Positions 16,403-25,419 of a stretch of 36,364 nucleotides of DNA are shown here, piece after piece. This DNA is from Bacteroidales bacterium (GTDB taxonomy: Bacteria; Bacteroidota; Bacteroidia; Bacteroidales; Prolixibacteraceae). Below the pieces are notes generated by a model. It was not told the DNA's origin. It saw only the letters and a list, made by a program, of their open reading frames with translations, and ran no database searches. The stretch's first letter is position 1. The number at the start of each line of letters is the position of its first letter. The translations under genes and the position numbers were made by a program. The DNA lies in NCBI GenBank assembly GCA_012719495.1, contig JAAYAG010000024.1, forward strand, positions 1-36,364. Direction: 5' to 3'.

Positions 16403-17641
16403 TTATTCGTATCTGATGGATTCAATGGGTTTCAGGTTAGCCGCATTCTTGGCGGGCAAGTAACCAAAACTGATGCCCACGAGTACCGAAAAGCCAAAAG
16501 CAATAAGCACGGAATACAGTCGGATGAAGGTGTTCACGTCGGTAAACAGTGAAATGAAGAGTGAAAGCGAAACGCCCAGTACCACGCCAATAATTCCGCC
16601 GGTAATACTAATGGCTACGGCTTCGGTCACAAACTGGCTCATAATATCACTTTTGCGGGCTCCAATGGCGCGGCGTATCCCAATTTCTCGAGTACGTTCC
16701 ATAACGGTGGCCAACATGATGTTCATAATGCCAATACCGCCCACAATAAGCGAGATGGCGGCAATGGCACCCAGTAAAAAGTTGTAGATGCGACGTTCTT
16801 TTTCTTCTTGTTTCAGCAACTCAAAAGGAATGACGATGCTGTAATCCTGATTGTTGAAGTGGTGTCTGTCCAAAATGCTGCGGATGAGTGCCGAGGTTTC
16901 TACAAGCTTCTCGGAGTTGGCCACTTTGATTGTAATTTGTTTGATTTCGCTGTTCAGTAAATTCTCGGGAACAAAACGTTTCTGGAAGGTGGTAAGTGGT
17001 ACGTACACGTCGTTGTTCAAATCGCGCGAGGCCAGTTCGCCCACTGTTTCGGTAAATACGGCTTTCGATTTCATAATGCCTACCACTTCGAGCCATTGGT
17101 CGTCAATTTTGACCAATTTACCCATGGCATCTTCACTTCCAAACAGTGTTTTCACCACGCCAGCACCCAGCACGCACACCTTTAGTTGGCGGTCGTGGTG
17201 GTCGGCATTGATGAACTCGCCCCGTTCGGCTTCGTAATTCAACAATTGAATGAACTGGGGCGTAATGCCGATGATGGTCGATTTCGACGACTTGTCGGCA
17301 TACTTCACTTCCGATTCTTTTTCGGCTTGAGGAGCTACATCAACCACGCCGGGTACAATTTCTTTGATCACCTGAGCGTCGTTGATGCTTAGCCCTTGCG
17401 AGAACTTGGCGCGTACTTCTTCCAACTCTTCAGTTGTCAGGTTCTTGTCGCGCACAATGATGTTGTTCACGCCCAAGTCTTGATATTTTGCAATGGCCTC
17501 GCGCTTAGCTCCTTCGCCAATCGAGAGCATGGCAATAACCGAGGCCACCCCGAAAATGATACCCAACATGGTTAGCAACGATCGGAACTTGTGGTCGAGC
17601 AGGGCTTGTATCGATACTTTTATATTTTCTTCAAACTGCAT
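16403..17641 (-). CDS. MacB-like ABC transporter permease (FtsX family)
   Basis: This inner-membrane permease works by mechanotransmission with the adaptor and the TolC-like channel. The 412-residue protein has one N-terminal transmembrane helix (about 18-40, MLGIIFGVASVIAMLSIGEGAKREAI) and a periplasmic MacB_PCD domain (about 45-260). The three C-terminal helices include IVGGIGIMNIMLATVMERTREIGIRRAIGARKSDI, a hallmark of the FtsX domain. It lacks a fused ATPase; the ATPase is encoded by the next gene. The start codon is two bases after the stop of the third adaptor gene, so the operon is tightly packed. The exported substrate is unknown (drug, lipid or peptide). Confidence 0.95.
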   Translation of the reverse strand: MQFEENIKVSIQALLDHKFRSLLTMLGIIFGVASVIAMLSIGEGAKREAIAKYQDLGVNNIIVRDKNLTTEELEEVRAKFSQGLSINDAQVIKEIVPGVVDVAPQAEKESEVKYADKSSKSTIIGITPQFIQLLNYEAERGEFINADHHDRQLKVCVLGAGVVKTLFGSEDAMGKLVKIDDQWLEVVGIMKSKAVFTETVGELASRDLNNDVYVPLTTFQKRFVPENLLNSEIKQITIKVANSEKLVETSALIRSILDRHHFNNQDYSIVIPFELLKQEEKERRIYNFLLGAIAAISLIVGGIGIMNIMLATVMERTREIGIRRAIGARKSDIMSQFVTEAVAISITGGIIGVVLGVSLSLFISLFTDVNTFIRLYSVLIAFGFSVLVGISFGYLPAKNAANLKPIESIRYE

Positions 17642-17643
17642 AA

Positions 17644-18867
17644 CTAGTTGTTTTTGCGTTGATTAATTTGATTGGCGGGAATCAGGTCTGCCCCTTGTTT
17701 GATGTTTCCAAGAATGATGGTGTGGGTATTGTTTCTATCTCCCAATTTCACTTCAACCTTGCTGTAGCTGGCGTTCTTTTTAATATACACGTAATGGCGG
17801 TTGTCGATCAGATCGATACAGCCGTTGGGTGCAAAGAACACATCGTCGACCGATGCCGTGATGAATTCGCAGCTCACAGTCATGCCCGGTTTTAAGCGTT
17901 CGTCGGAGTCGTTCAGTTTCACTTCTACATCGAAAACCTTTCGTTTGCTGTTGTTCTCATACTGGCGGCACAATTTGCTGATGTAGGTGATTTCGCCCTC
18001 GAAGGTCACGTTGGGCAGCGCATCGAGCCGCACGTTCACCTTTTGTCCCAGGTTAATTTTGTCGATATCGGTTTCGTTAATGGTGCTCACAGCCTTCATC
18101 CAGGTAAGGTCGGGCACGTTGCCCATATTAGTGCCTGCGTCGATCTCGTCGCCAATTTTGTACGATTCGCGAGAGCGGCGTTTCCGTGCAACCTGAAAAA
18201 TTCCCGGAATGGGGGTACGTATGGTTAGCTTAGGTAATATTTCCTTCGCCTCTTTTACTTCTTTACTAATTTGATTGACGCGTATCTGCTGAATTTTCAG
18301 TTCGTTGTCAGAAATAATCTTGTTTAGTTCCATGCGGAGCTTCACCTTATTGAAATTGATTTCAGCCTGTTTGAATTCCAGTTCCTTAATTTTTCTGGTT
18401 TTTTCCGATTCGAACCGGAACTGTTCCATTTCCAGTTTTTTTAAGTTAAACGTGGCTTCTTCTGTTTTGAAGGCTGACTGCAAATCGCTGATGCGATTTT
18501 CTTGTTGTACAATAAGTTTTGTGAGGTTTGCTTTCTCGTTTTCGAATTGAGTTTCGCGGTCAATGATGAATTTGTTAATGTCGGCAGGATCGAGCTGAAT
18601 GATCGAGTCACCGGCTTCCACGGCAGTTCCATGATCGAGCATTCCAATCACTTTCATACTGTACCAGTAGCGTCCGAAACGAGGCATTACAAAGGCGCGG
18701 GTATTGATGGCATGTAATTCACCTGTTTCGGTAATCGTTTGAGTGAATTTTCCATATTCAACCTTGTTCGATTTGTATTTGTTTTTTGAACACGATGCAG
18801 CACCAATAATCAGGAGCAATCCCAATGCAAGCGCGGCACTTCGTGTTTTAAGCTTGTGTGTATTCAT
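17644..18867 (-). CDS. HlyD/MacA-like lipoprotein adaptor, third in the operon
   Basis: A periplasmic adaptor, it links the permease to the outer-membrane channel. The lipobox IGAASC puts the lipidated cysteine at 26, so it is anchored in the inner membrane. The split lipoyl/barrel domain flanks a long coiled-coil hairpin (about 85-205, EKANLTKLIVQQENRISDLQ onward). The beta-barrel has INETDIDKINLGQKVNVRLDALP, and the membrane-proximal end follows. It is 407 residues long. It lies three bases downstream of the second adaptor gene and two upstream of the permease gene. Confidence 0.88.
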   Translation of the reverse strand: MNTHKLKTRSAALALGLLLIIGAASCSKNKYKSNKVEYGKFTQTITETGELHAINTRAFVMPRFGRYWYSMKVIGMLDHGTAVEAGDSIIQLDPADINKFIIDRETQFENEKANLTKLIVQQENRISDLQSAFKTEEATFNLKKLEMEQFRFESEKTRKIKELEFKQAEINFNKVKLRMELNKIISDNELKIQQIRVNQISKEVKEAKEILPKLTIRTPIPGIFQVARKRRSRESYKIGDEIDAGTNMGNVPDLTWMKAVSTINETDIDKINLGQKVNVRLDALPNVTFEGEITYISKLCRQYENNSKRKVFDVEVKLNDSDERLKPGMTVSCEFITASVDDVFFAPNGCIDLIDNRHYVYIKKNASYSKVEVKLGDRNNTHTIILGNIKQGADLIPANQINQRKNN

Positions 18868-18870
18868 GGG

Positions 18871-20118
18871 TTATTCCTGTTTTTGTTCTTTTTTAGCTTC
18901 TTCTTCAGCTGCAAACGGATTGGTTAGCGCCACAAGATCGCCTTCGTCAAGCCCTTCGGTAACAATAATGAAGTCGGTATTCTGTTGCCCCGTTTTGATT
19001 TCTTTTTTCTTAAACGAATTGCCCGATTTTACGTATGCAAAGTCGGTTGCTCCTTCGCGGAACAATGCTTCGAGCGGGATGGAAAGCACATCGGGAATTT
19101 GGTCGATGATGAGGCGGCAGCTTACGGTTAATCCGGGCATCAGGTTGTTTTTGCCGCCGTTGATCGCAATTTCTACAGGAAATACCTTGATTTTTGAACG
19201 ATTGTCTTTATTTATTGCAAGGTTGGCAACCGAAAGCACTGAGCCAGTGTATACAGAATCGGAAAATGCATCGGGGCGAATTTGCACGGGCAAGCCTTTG
19301 GTTATTTTCGAAATGTCAACTTCGTTGATGTTCACGTCGGCTTTTAGCGCGTTCAGGTCGGGCAGTTCGATCATGGGTTGGCCCGACCACACCTGGTCGC
19401 CAATCTGGAATTTGGCGTCGCTGCTCCAGTTGCGGCGAATAATTGCAATGCCGGGTGTTGGTGCTTTGAGTGTGAGCATTTCCAACGTTTTGTACGAGTC
19501 GTTCAACTCGGCTTGCGATTGTCTGATGGCTAGCATCTTTTGGCCAATTTCTTCGCTTTGTATTTTTTTGCGGTTTTCAATTTGCGATTGCGCCCGTTCC
19601 AGTGCAATGTTTGCTTTTTCGAGGTTCAGTTGAATTTCCTTTTTGGTAACGTTGGCTTCGTAGGTCGATGACTCGAAGCGGATTTTCGAAATTTGTTGCG
19701 ACAAATGGGTCACTTCCAAATCGGCGTTCAATTCTTCCAGGTCTGACTGGTGTTGAGCTTTCATCCGTTCCAATTCGGCCTTGTGTATTTCGAGTCTCGA
19801 TTCGGCATCGACGATGGCTTTTTTCACTTCCGAAGGATCGAAAACAACCAGTGTGTCGCCCACTCCAACTTCTTTTCCATCATCGACCAATTGCGTGATT
19901 TTAAGCATTCCGTAGCGCCACGAAATGGTTGGAGAACTGATGTTGATGGATTGGATGGCTTTTACTTCACCCTCCTCGTAAATGTCGATATAAAAGGTTT
20001 CCTTTTTCACCTTGGCTGTAGGAATTTCTGATTCCTTGCTATTGTTGCAAGCAACAAAAACAAAGACCAAAATTAGTATTGAAACGTACTTCATTCTATT
20101 TCGTTTAATTATATTCAT
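18871..20118 (-). CDS. HlyD/MacA-like lipoprotein adaptor, second in the operon
   Basis: This adaptor is 415 residues long with lipobox VFVAC and lipid cysteine C24. The layout matches its neighbours: a lipoyl half (TISWRYGMLKITQLVDDGKEVGVGDTLVVFD), a coiled coil (about 85-200), and the barrel motif INEVDISKITKGLPVQIRPDAFSD. The charged C-terminal tail EEEAKKEQKQE is unlike the other two. An internal ATG at residue 9 is an equally good start for the lipoprotein. It begins 12 bases after the first adaptor gene. Confidence 0.87.
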   Translation of the reverse strand: MNIIKRNRMKYVSILILVFVFVACNNSKESEIPTAKVKKETFYIDIYEEGEVKAIQSINISSPTISWRYGMLKITQLVDDGKEVGVGDTLVVFDPSEVKKAIVDAESRLEIHKAELERMKAQHQSDLEELNADLEVTHLSQQISKIRFESSTYEANVTKKEIQLNLEKANIALERAQSQIENRKKIQSEEIGQKMLAIRQSQAELNDSYKTLEMLTLKAPTPGIAIIRRNWSSDAKFQIGDQVWSGQPMIELPDLNALKADVNINEVDISKITKGLPVQIRPDAFSDSVYTGSVLSVANLAINKDNRSKIKVFPVEIAINGGKNNLMPGLTVSCRLIIDQIPDVLSIPLEALFREGATDFAYVKSGNSFKKKEIKTGQQNTDFIIVTEGLDEGDLVALTNPFAAEEEAKKEQKQE

Positions 20119-20130
20119 TATGAATGTGAC

Positions 20131-21462
20131 TTAATCGGTTATGGGCTGTTGGGGTAAGGCTGCGCTGTTCACTTCGGACGGGCTTACCGAATCGGTTCCG
20201 TTAGAATTGGTGCGTATTAGTTTCGAAAGTTTTTGCTTAACATCGGCCGGTAGTGCAATGAACTTGCCAACTTGTGATGCTTTGGGATGGGCCAGAGCCA
20301 ATACATCACCGGGTTGAAGTCCTGCAGCTACAATCGTTTCTTTTTGCGACGATTCGGCCGTGATGATTTCTTGTTTGTTGTAGCGATTGCCATGTTTAAC
20401 GAATACCACTTTGGTGCTGTCCTCGTCGAAAATTGCAACGGTTGGGACAACAATTGTGTCGGGAATTTGAGTAATGATAATGCGGGCACGTGCACTGAGG
20501 CCTGCTCCGGGCAGCACGGCAGCAGTATCGATAGAGGCTTGCATATCGAACAACTTCACTTTTGAATTCCGGCTTAGTTCCCTGCCCACCGAAGAGCGGT
20601 ACGTGATGCTTCCCTGTGCACTGTTGCCCGGCATCGCATCGAAAGTGTATTCAACTTTCTGCCCAACTTTGATACGCTTGTATTCGGTCTCACTTACGCT
20701 AAACGCTAAACGCATTAAACTAAGGTCAGGAATTTCAATTAATGGCATGGGAGGATATGCGGTTTCGCCTTCTATTACTTTGTTTCCGGTTACCCATGAA
20801 ATTGAACGCATGGCCAACCCGTCGATGGGCGTTAAAAGCACCAATTGCAAAAGTTGTTCTTTCCACCTTTTTACGTTGTTTTCGTTTTGACGGATTCGGA
20901 GTTCCGCTTTTCTGATCTCAAATTGGTTGATACGCTTAACCGCTGAAAGTTTGTGTTCGAACTTTTCTTTTTGAATTTGAGCAATTTTAAGTTCCAGTTC
21001 TGTAATTTTTTTTTGAGTGGGGGAGGCGTATTGCAATTGTGCAGAATCGAGATTTGTAATGGAGGTTTGTGCTTCGTTATTTTTAACTTGTGCTTCAAGT
21101 AAGGCCAAATCGAGTGCTAAATCGGCCTGTATTTTATTGTACTCGGCTTTTGATAGCTCGAGATTTTTTATTGCATTTTCATACTGATCGACCAATTGTT
21201 TGTTTTCGAGTATGCAAACGGTATCGCCAGCCTTTACCAGCGTGCCATCATCGATCAAAAATTTGATGTTATACTCATCGGATTCAGGGCAAACGAGTGT
21301 TCTTGAGTTTACTGCTTCTACGGTACCATCTGCCAATAAACTTTCTGAAAACGTGCTTGTTGCAACCAAATAAGTTAGCATAGAGTCATTTTTATGGGTA
21401 TTGCACGCCATCAGTAGTACAATAGCCATTAGGGATAAAAGTCGGTTTCGTAATCTGTTCAT
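20131..21462 (-). CDS. HlyD/MacA-like lipoprotein adaptor, first gene of the efflux operon
   Basis: At 443 residues it is the longest of three adaptors in a row. The lipobox LLMAC places lipid Cys at 20. A lipoyl-like half (VCPESDEYNIKFLIDDGTLVKAGDTVCILEN), a coiled coil (about 95-200) and the barrel motif VSETEYKRIKVGQKVEYTFDAMP follow. The C-terminal 45 residues (KQKLSKLIRTNSNGTDSVSP onward) are a low-complexity Ser/Asn/Pro tail not seen in the others. Being first, it must lie next to the operon promoter in 21463-21630, but I recognised no exact promoter there; GTATTTTG on the minus strand at 21479-21486 is one base off. Confidence 0.87.
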   Translation of the reverse strand: MNRLRNRLLSLMAIVLLMACNTHKNDSMLTYLVATSTFSESLLADGTVEAVNSRTLVCPESDEYNIKFLIDDGTLVKAGDTVCILENKQLVDQYENAIKNLELSKAEYNKIQADLALDLALLEAQVKNNEAQTSITNLDSAQLQYASPTQKKITELELKIAQIQKEKFEHKLSAVKRINQFEIRKAELRIRQNENNVKRWKEQLLQLVLLTPIDGLAMRSISWVTGNKVIEGETAYPPMPLIEIPDLSLMRLAFSVSETEYKRIKVGQKVEYTFDAMPGNSAQGSITYRSSVGRELSRNSKVKLFDMQASIDTAAVLPGAGLSARARIIITQIPDTIVVPTVAIFDEDSTKVVFVKHGNRYNKQEIITAESSQKETIVAAGLQPGDVLALAHPKASQVGKFIALPADVKQKLSKLIRTNSNGTDSVSPSEVNSAALPQQPITD

Positions 21463-21764
21463 CTATTGGTTAATTGCTCAAAATACAGTGCAATTGGAAA
21501 CTTCATATTGTGAATGGACTACCCCAATTGCCTTTTCTATATTTTTTTTGGGTATAAAGTTCAAAATGAAAATTTGCAAGTTGCGTTAACAAGATGTTAA
21601 GTTAGCAAAAACCGTGCAATGATTGTTCTACAAAAAACGAATTCCCCTCAATTAAGGGAAGTTTTGTGACATTTAAGTTTATTTAACTAAAATAATATTT
21701 TCTAACGAACTTTGTCCGATGTGTTGGGCTGTATTAAGCAGTACAGAGGTATGGGTCAGTGCGA
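21463..21764. other. Intergenic region with operon promoter and FGE-gene terminator
   Basis: There is no gene in this 302-base stretch. The part next to 21462 should hold the efflux promoter. On the minus strand, TTCCC/GGGAA (21642-21646 and 21656-21660) followed by a T-tract (21631-21637 as A on the plus strand) looks like a weak terminator for the FGE-like gene. I looked for a sigma-54 promoter (GG-N10-GC) and found none that convinced me. Confidence 0.45.
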
Positions 21765-22565
21765 TTATTCGTTTTCTATAGTCGAACAAACTACCCTAAA
21801 TCCAATATAATCAGTTCCTTTGTTTGGCAAGACCAATTCCGGTTGATTTGCTTTTGAGTCATTCTTCCATGAGCTTCCTTTTACAACTTTTGGGGCTAAT
21901 TTTTCATTTGAACCGGAACTGATTGTCCACTCAGTAACATTACCTTCTAAATTAAGCAAGCCTAGTTTGTTTCTATCTCCCTGGTTTACTTTGTGAAGCT
22001 CTTTTGCAGGAGTAATGGATGCCTGATCCTTGTAACTCATTGCGTATTCCCATTCATATTCTGTTGGAAGCCGATAGTCTTTAGGTGCTTTGTTTTGGCC
22101 TTTATTGGTTTTGTTTTCTTCTTTTGTCCGCCAAATGCAATAATACCTGGCGCCTTCCCACGTAACTCCAACCACCGGGTAATTGTCGTAGTTGGGATTT
22201 GTAAAATAGTCTCCTTTTTCAACAATTGACTTCCATGCGGATTCGCTCATGAGTTTACCCAAAATGTTGGAGTAGGCCTCTTTGATTACTTTTGGTTTAT
22301 TCATGTTCCCATCTTTCATACTTGAAATATCAATCCATTCGATTGAATCGTTGGGCGAATTTTTTATTTGATTATAGAACTGTCTGAACTCTTTATTGGT
22401 AATTTCATTGCTCATCCAGAAGTTGTCAACTGAAATTGTTTTAGGGGTAATTCCTTCTTTAACCGTAAAGCTTCCTCTGGGAACCAATGTAAAATCGTTG
22501 TTTTTCTGAGAGAATCCAGAGAGGGCAATCGCTATTCCTAAAGTGAGTAAAAGGGTTGTTTTCAT
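21765..22565 (-). CDS. Secreted FGE/sulfatase-modifying-factor-like protein without catalytic cysteines
   Basis: A signal peptide (about 1-20) leads into a single FGE-sulfatase domain. Domain hallmarks are PRGSFTV, FWMSNEITNKEFRQFYN, YPVVGVTWEGARYYCIWRT, YRLPTEYEWEYAM, LEGNVTEWT, VVKGSSWKND and the terminal YIGFRVV. In true formylglycine-generating enzymes the two active-site cysteines lie after the GGSW motif; here the region GSSWKNDSKANQPELVLP has none. It is therefore probably a binding or structural member, like the gliding-motility/secretion proteins GldJ and GldK. At 266 residues it is short for those. It is probably a lone gene. Confidence 0.8.
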   Translation of the reverse strand: MKTTLLLTLGIAIALSGFSQKNNDFTLVPRGSFTVKEGITPKTISVDNFWMSNEITNKEFRQFYNQIKNSPNDSIEWIDISSMKDGNMNKPKVIKEAYSNILGKLMSESAWKSIVEKGDYFTNPNYDNYPVVGVTWEGARYYCIWRTKEENKTNKGQNKAPKDYRLPTEYEWEYAMSYKDQASITPAKELHKVNQGDRNKLGLLNLEGNVTEWTISSGSNEKLAPKVVKGSSWKNDSKANQPELVLPNKGTDYIGFRVVCSTIENE

Positions 22566-22784
22566 CGTTTGTTTTTATTTTTTGTTATAACGAAAGACAA
22601 TTCCGTTTATTATGTTGCCTATAGCTGAATTATATTCCGTTTTCTACCAAAGGCGAAATAACTTTTTGTCAGCACATGAACATTTTTCAAATTTTCTTAT
22701 CACAGCGCTCTGAACACAACGCTCCAGTGTAGCAGCTACCCGAATTATTTCACGAACAAGAACAATTTAGAAAAGGTAGTTACT

Positions 22785-23570
22785 TCACCATCTGATTGCT
22801 ATCGCCCTTTTCCCCAATATAAAATTATCAAATATTAATTCTCCTTTTTCCTCCGATGCACCACAGCAAACAAGTAAAGGAATCAAATGTTCTTCTCTAG
22901 GATGGCAATATCTTGCATAAGGTGCTTTCACCCAGTTTTGCAAATGATCTTCCCTTTCTTTTTGTGAGTATTTTCCTGTACAAATATCTATTAGCCAATC
23001 CTGAAACTCATTATTTTTTTCATCGGTTATGTTTTTCCCTGACCAGTCGAATGCTCTCATATTATGAAATGAAAATCCTGAGCCAAAGATTAATATTTTA
23101 GAGTCTCTAAATTGCTTAAGTGCTTTTCCTAAGGATAAATGTTGTTCCGGATCCAATCCTTTTATTAAAGATATTTGTGTTACGGGTATATCAGCTTCCG
23201 GGTACATCATAAGTAATGGTATAAATACTCCGTGATCTAAGCCCCTATTAGTATCAATCTGTATGGGCATATTTTTTTTATCGAATACCTGTTTAATTTG
23301 ATTTGTCAGTTCGGTATTATCTGGCAATGGATAAATTATCTCATACGCTTCCTTCGGAAACCCATAGTAATCATAAAAAAGTGAGGGATTGTTATTTTCA
23401 ATTACCGATGGTACTTCTTCCTCCCAATGTGCACTTATTACGATAATGGCATCTGGCTTTTCAAGTTGATTTGGAAGCATTTTCATAAATGAAATCATTT
23501 CATTATGGCTTGGGTCTCCAAGTGTTGGTAAAGGCCCTCCACCATGAGAAAAGTATACTATGTTTGCCAT
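22785..23570 (-). CDS. DODA-type extradiol ring-cleaving dioxygenase (YgiD-like)
   Basis: A LigB-superfamily metalloenzyme, likely opening catechol-type rings such as DOPA, or reacting with related small diols. The conserved histidines are His9 (SHGGGP), His22, His48 (ISAHWE), His113 (GLDHGVF) and His169 (FSFHNM). The first, third and fourth fit the metal and catalytic positions of the family. The protein has the full family length (261). It is preceded by an unusually strong Shine-Dalgarno sequence. The quinone-reductase-like gene upstream on the same strand makes a link to catechol/quinone handling plausible. The substrate is not known. Confidence 0.92.
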   Translation of the reverse strand: MANIVYFSHGGGPLPTLGDPSHNEMISFMKMLPNQLEKPDAIIVISAHWEEEVPSVIENNNPSLFYDYYGFPKEAYEIIYPLPDNTELTNQIKQVFDKKNMPIQIDTNRGLDHGVFIPLLMMYPEADIPVTQISLIKGLDPEQHLSLGKALKQFRDSKILIFGSGFSFHNMRAFDWSGKNITDEKNNEFQDWLIDICTGKYSQKEREDHLQNWVKAPYARYCHPREEHLIPLLVCCGASEEKGELIFDNFILGKRAIAIRW

Positions 23571-23574
23571 TTTT

Positions 23575-23583
23575 ACCTCCTTT
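23575..23583 (-). promoter_or_regulatory. Strong Shine-Dalgarno sequence of the DODA gene
   Basis: The minus strand reads AAAGGAGGT four bases before the ATG. Genes around it lack such sequences, as usual in Bacteroidota, so it stands out and confirms the start at 23570. Confidence 0.7.
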
Positions 23584-23705
23584 TTTGTTTGCTAAGGTTG
23601 AAATACATTGATTATAATGAGTGTAGCATTCTTGTTCATTACACTAAATTATGTGCTAATTTACAATGTTTTAAATCATCTCGTCCTTGAATTTTATCCT
23701 TTTAA

Positions 23706-24308
23706 CTATAGCTTCGTTTTGGGAAAATATTTATCAATAAGTTCTTTGGCTTCGTTTAGCCAAGCTTGCCGTTGTTTTATATCGCTGGTAACAATAATCC
23801 TGAACATTTTCCTCTCAAACTTCTTCACCCCACAAAAATCGAAGATGCAGTTTTTCCAAATTGTTTCAAGAGGGTCTTTAAAAATATTGTTTTCTCGGTA
23901 CTCACTTGTGTTTGAGGTGTTAAAGACCAATCCAACCTGAGCTTTAAGCAACCCGATTGGCGTACCTTCGCCATTATCGCCTTCTGCAAATTCATAGGCA
24001 ACGCCCGGACGTATAACCCGGTCAATCCATCCTTTCATTATTGCAGGAGGCTGCCCCCACCAATTTGGATGAATGATAACAATGCCATCACTTTTAACTA
24101 AATCGTTGCAATGTTGTTGAATTACATCATCAATCTCGCTATGTTTAGGAATCTCAGCGGTCTCAATTATTGGGTCAAAATTTTCTTTATACAAATCATG
24201 AAATACGACCTGATGCCCATTTTGCTTCAACTGTTCAGAGCAAATTTCGGCAATTGCATGGTTAAAACTATTTGTATCAGGGTGTCCAAGTATTATTAGA
24301 ATGTTCAT
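23706..24308 (-). CDS. NAD(P)H dehydrogenase (quinone), flavodoxin-like fold
   Basis: Reduces quinones by two electrons using NAD(P)H and a flavin. The 200-residue protein shows the NQO1/KefF/MdaB pattern: ILIILGHPDTNSFNHAIAE at the start, DGIVIIHPNWWGQPPAIMKGWIDRVIRPGVAYEF in the middle (flavin contacts), and a C-terminal FCGVKKFERKMF. It is cytosolic, without a signal peptide. It sits 135 bases upstream of the DODA-type gene and 51 bases downstream of the methyltransferase gene on the same strand, perhaps as one transcript. Confidence 0.9.
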   Translation of the reverse strand: MNILIILGHPDTNSFNHAIAEICSEQLKQNGHQVVFHDLYKENFDPIIETAEIPKHSEIDDVIQQHCNDLVKSDGIVIIHPNWWGQPPAIMKGWIDRVIRPGVAYEFAEGDNGEGTPIGLLKAQVGLVFNTSNTSEYRENNIFKDPLETIWKNCIFDFCGVKKFERKMFRIIVTSDIKQRQAWLNEAKELIDKYFPKTKL

Positions 24309-24359
24309 TGAATCAACTATTTTTTTTAACGGTTTTTTCTGTAGGTTTTTATGTTTTAT

Positions 24360-25169
24360 TTATAGCTTCTCCCCAAATCCCTTAAAGAAAGTATAACAGA
24401 AAACTCCATCGGATTCGGCTGTCCGATATAAATCTTTTATGCCTTTCTCAAATGTTATACTGTCTGTAATGCCCTGCCGTATTGCATCTTTGCCAATGCC
24501 TTCAATCATGGCTGTAAATGTGTTTTTAATAAATCCTTCGACAAGTTTAGGCCTGCTTGAATCAACATATACCATTCGTGGTGAAACTGAAATACCTGTG
24601 AGCCCAATTGATTTGAACAACGGATATAGTTCTCTGCCAATATTTGAATTGCCTCCGCTTTGTTTTTGAAGTTTGATCTGGCAATTAATTGCAGCGTACG
24701 CATATTTACTATCAGGATAAAAGAATGTTGAGCCATGGTCCCCCTCAATAGCCACCATTGTTCCTCCTTTTTTCAGCACTCTTTTTAATTCATGGAGGGC
24801 TTTTATTGGGTGGGTAAGGTGCTCCAACACAAAACAAATAATCACACTGTCAAACGTTTCGTCTTTAAAAGGTAATTTGTATATGTCTGCTTGCTTTACT
24901 TCAACGTTATTGATGCCTAACGATTTAATCATTCCCTTTGCCTCTTTTATTGAGTCTTCAGAGAGGTCAACGGAAATGAAGTTAGTGTCAGGATTTTTTG
25001 TTGCTATTATCTTTGTTTGGGCTCCAACTCCGCAACCCGCCTCAAGAACTAAGCTGTCTTTGGGAAATATCGAGTCGTTGTGAATAATATCATCTAATGT
25101 TTCCGCTTGGTCGTTAAGTCTCAATGCTTCTCTTTCAGAGTATCCATGTACGTATTTTGTGTTTTCCAT
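24360..25169 (-). CDS. Class I SAM-dependent methyltransferase
   Basis: A methyltransferase with a Rossmann-like core. Motif I is VLEAGCGVGAQ (41-51), the acidic residue after strand 2 is in FISVDLSE, and motif II/III are VKQADIYKLPF and VIICFVLEHLTHPIKALHELKRVLKKGG. It is 269 residues long. The C-terminal part has a helical stretch that could cap the substrate, and no known specificity motif was recognised. Small-molecule or lipid/quinone methylation is possible given the following quinone-reductase gene, but this is only suggestive. Confidence 0.9.
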   Translation of the reverse strand: MENTKYVHGYSEREALRLNDQAETLDDIIHNDSIFPKDSLVLEAGCGVGAQTKIIATKNPDTNFISVDLSEDSIKEAKGMIKSLGINNVEVKQADIYKLPFKDETFDSVIICFVLEHLTHPIKALHELKRVLKKGGTMVAIEGDHGSTFFYPDSKYAYAAINCQIKLQKQSGGNSNIGRELYPLFKSIGLTGISVSPRMVYVDSSRPKLVEGFIKNTFTAMIEGIGKDAIRQGITDSITFEKGIKDLYRTAESDGVFCYTFFKGFGEKL

Positions 25170-25419
25170 AGTCGTCGTTTATCAATTTTATGTATCGTTT
25201 TTCTGAATTTGAATAATTAGCCTTCGATTGTTCTTCAAACGGTTGCCGAGTGGCAATATTGCTGGAGAGTCTTGCAAACGGTTTAACTCATCAAATCGCA
25301 GATAGGATTGAGTAGGAGAGATGTCCCTAATCCCCTTTTTTATAGCTTCTTTTACGTATTGGCATGATAATTAGTTGTCTGGCGTTATTTATTTCGTCAG
25401 TAATATTCTCCTTCTATTT

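Noticed and set aside
14240-19633. Long plus-strand open frames opposite the efflux operon, including one of 296 codons at 18743-19633
   Set aside because: They lie opposite well-supported efflux genes, have no recognisable motifs and reflect the composition of the opposite strand.
21463-21630. Sigma-54 promoter for the efflux operon
   Set aside because: No GG-N10-GC pair with convincing flanks was seen on the minus strand.
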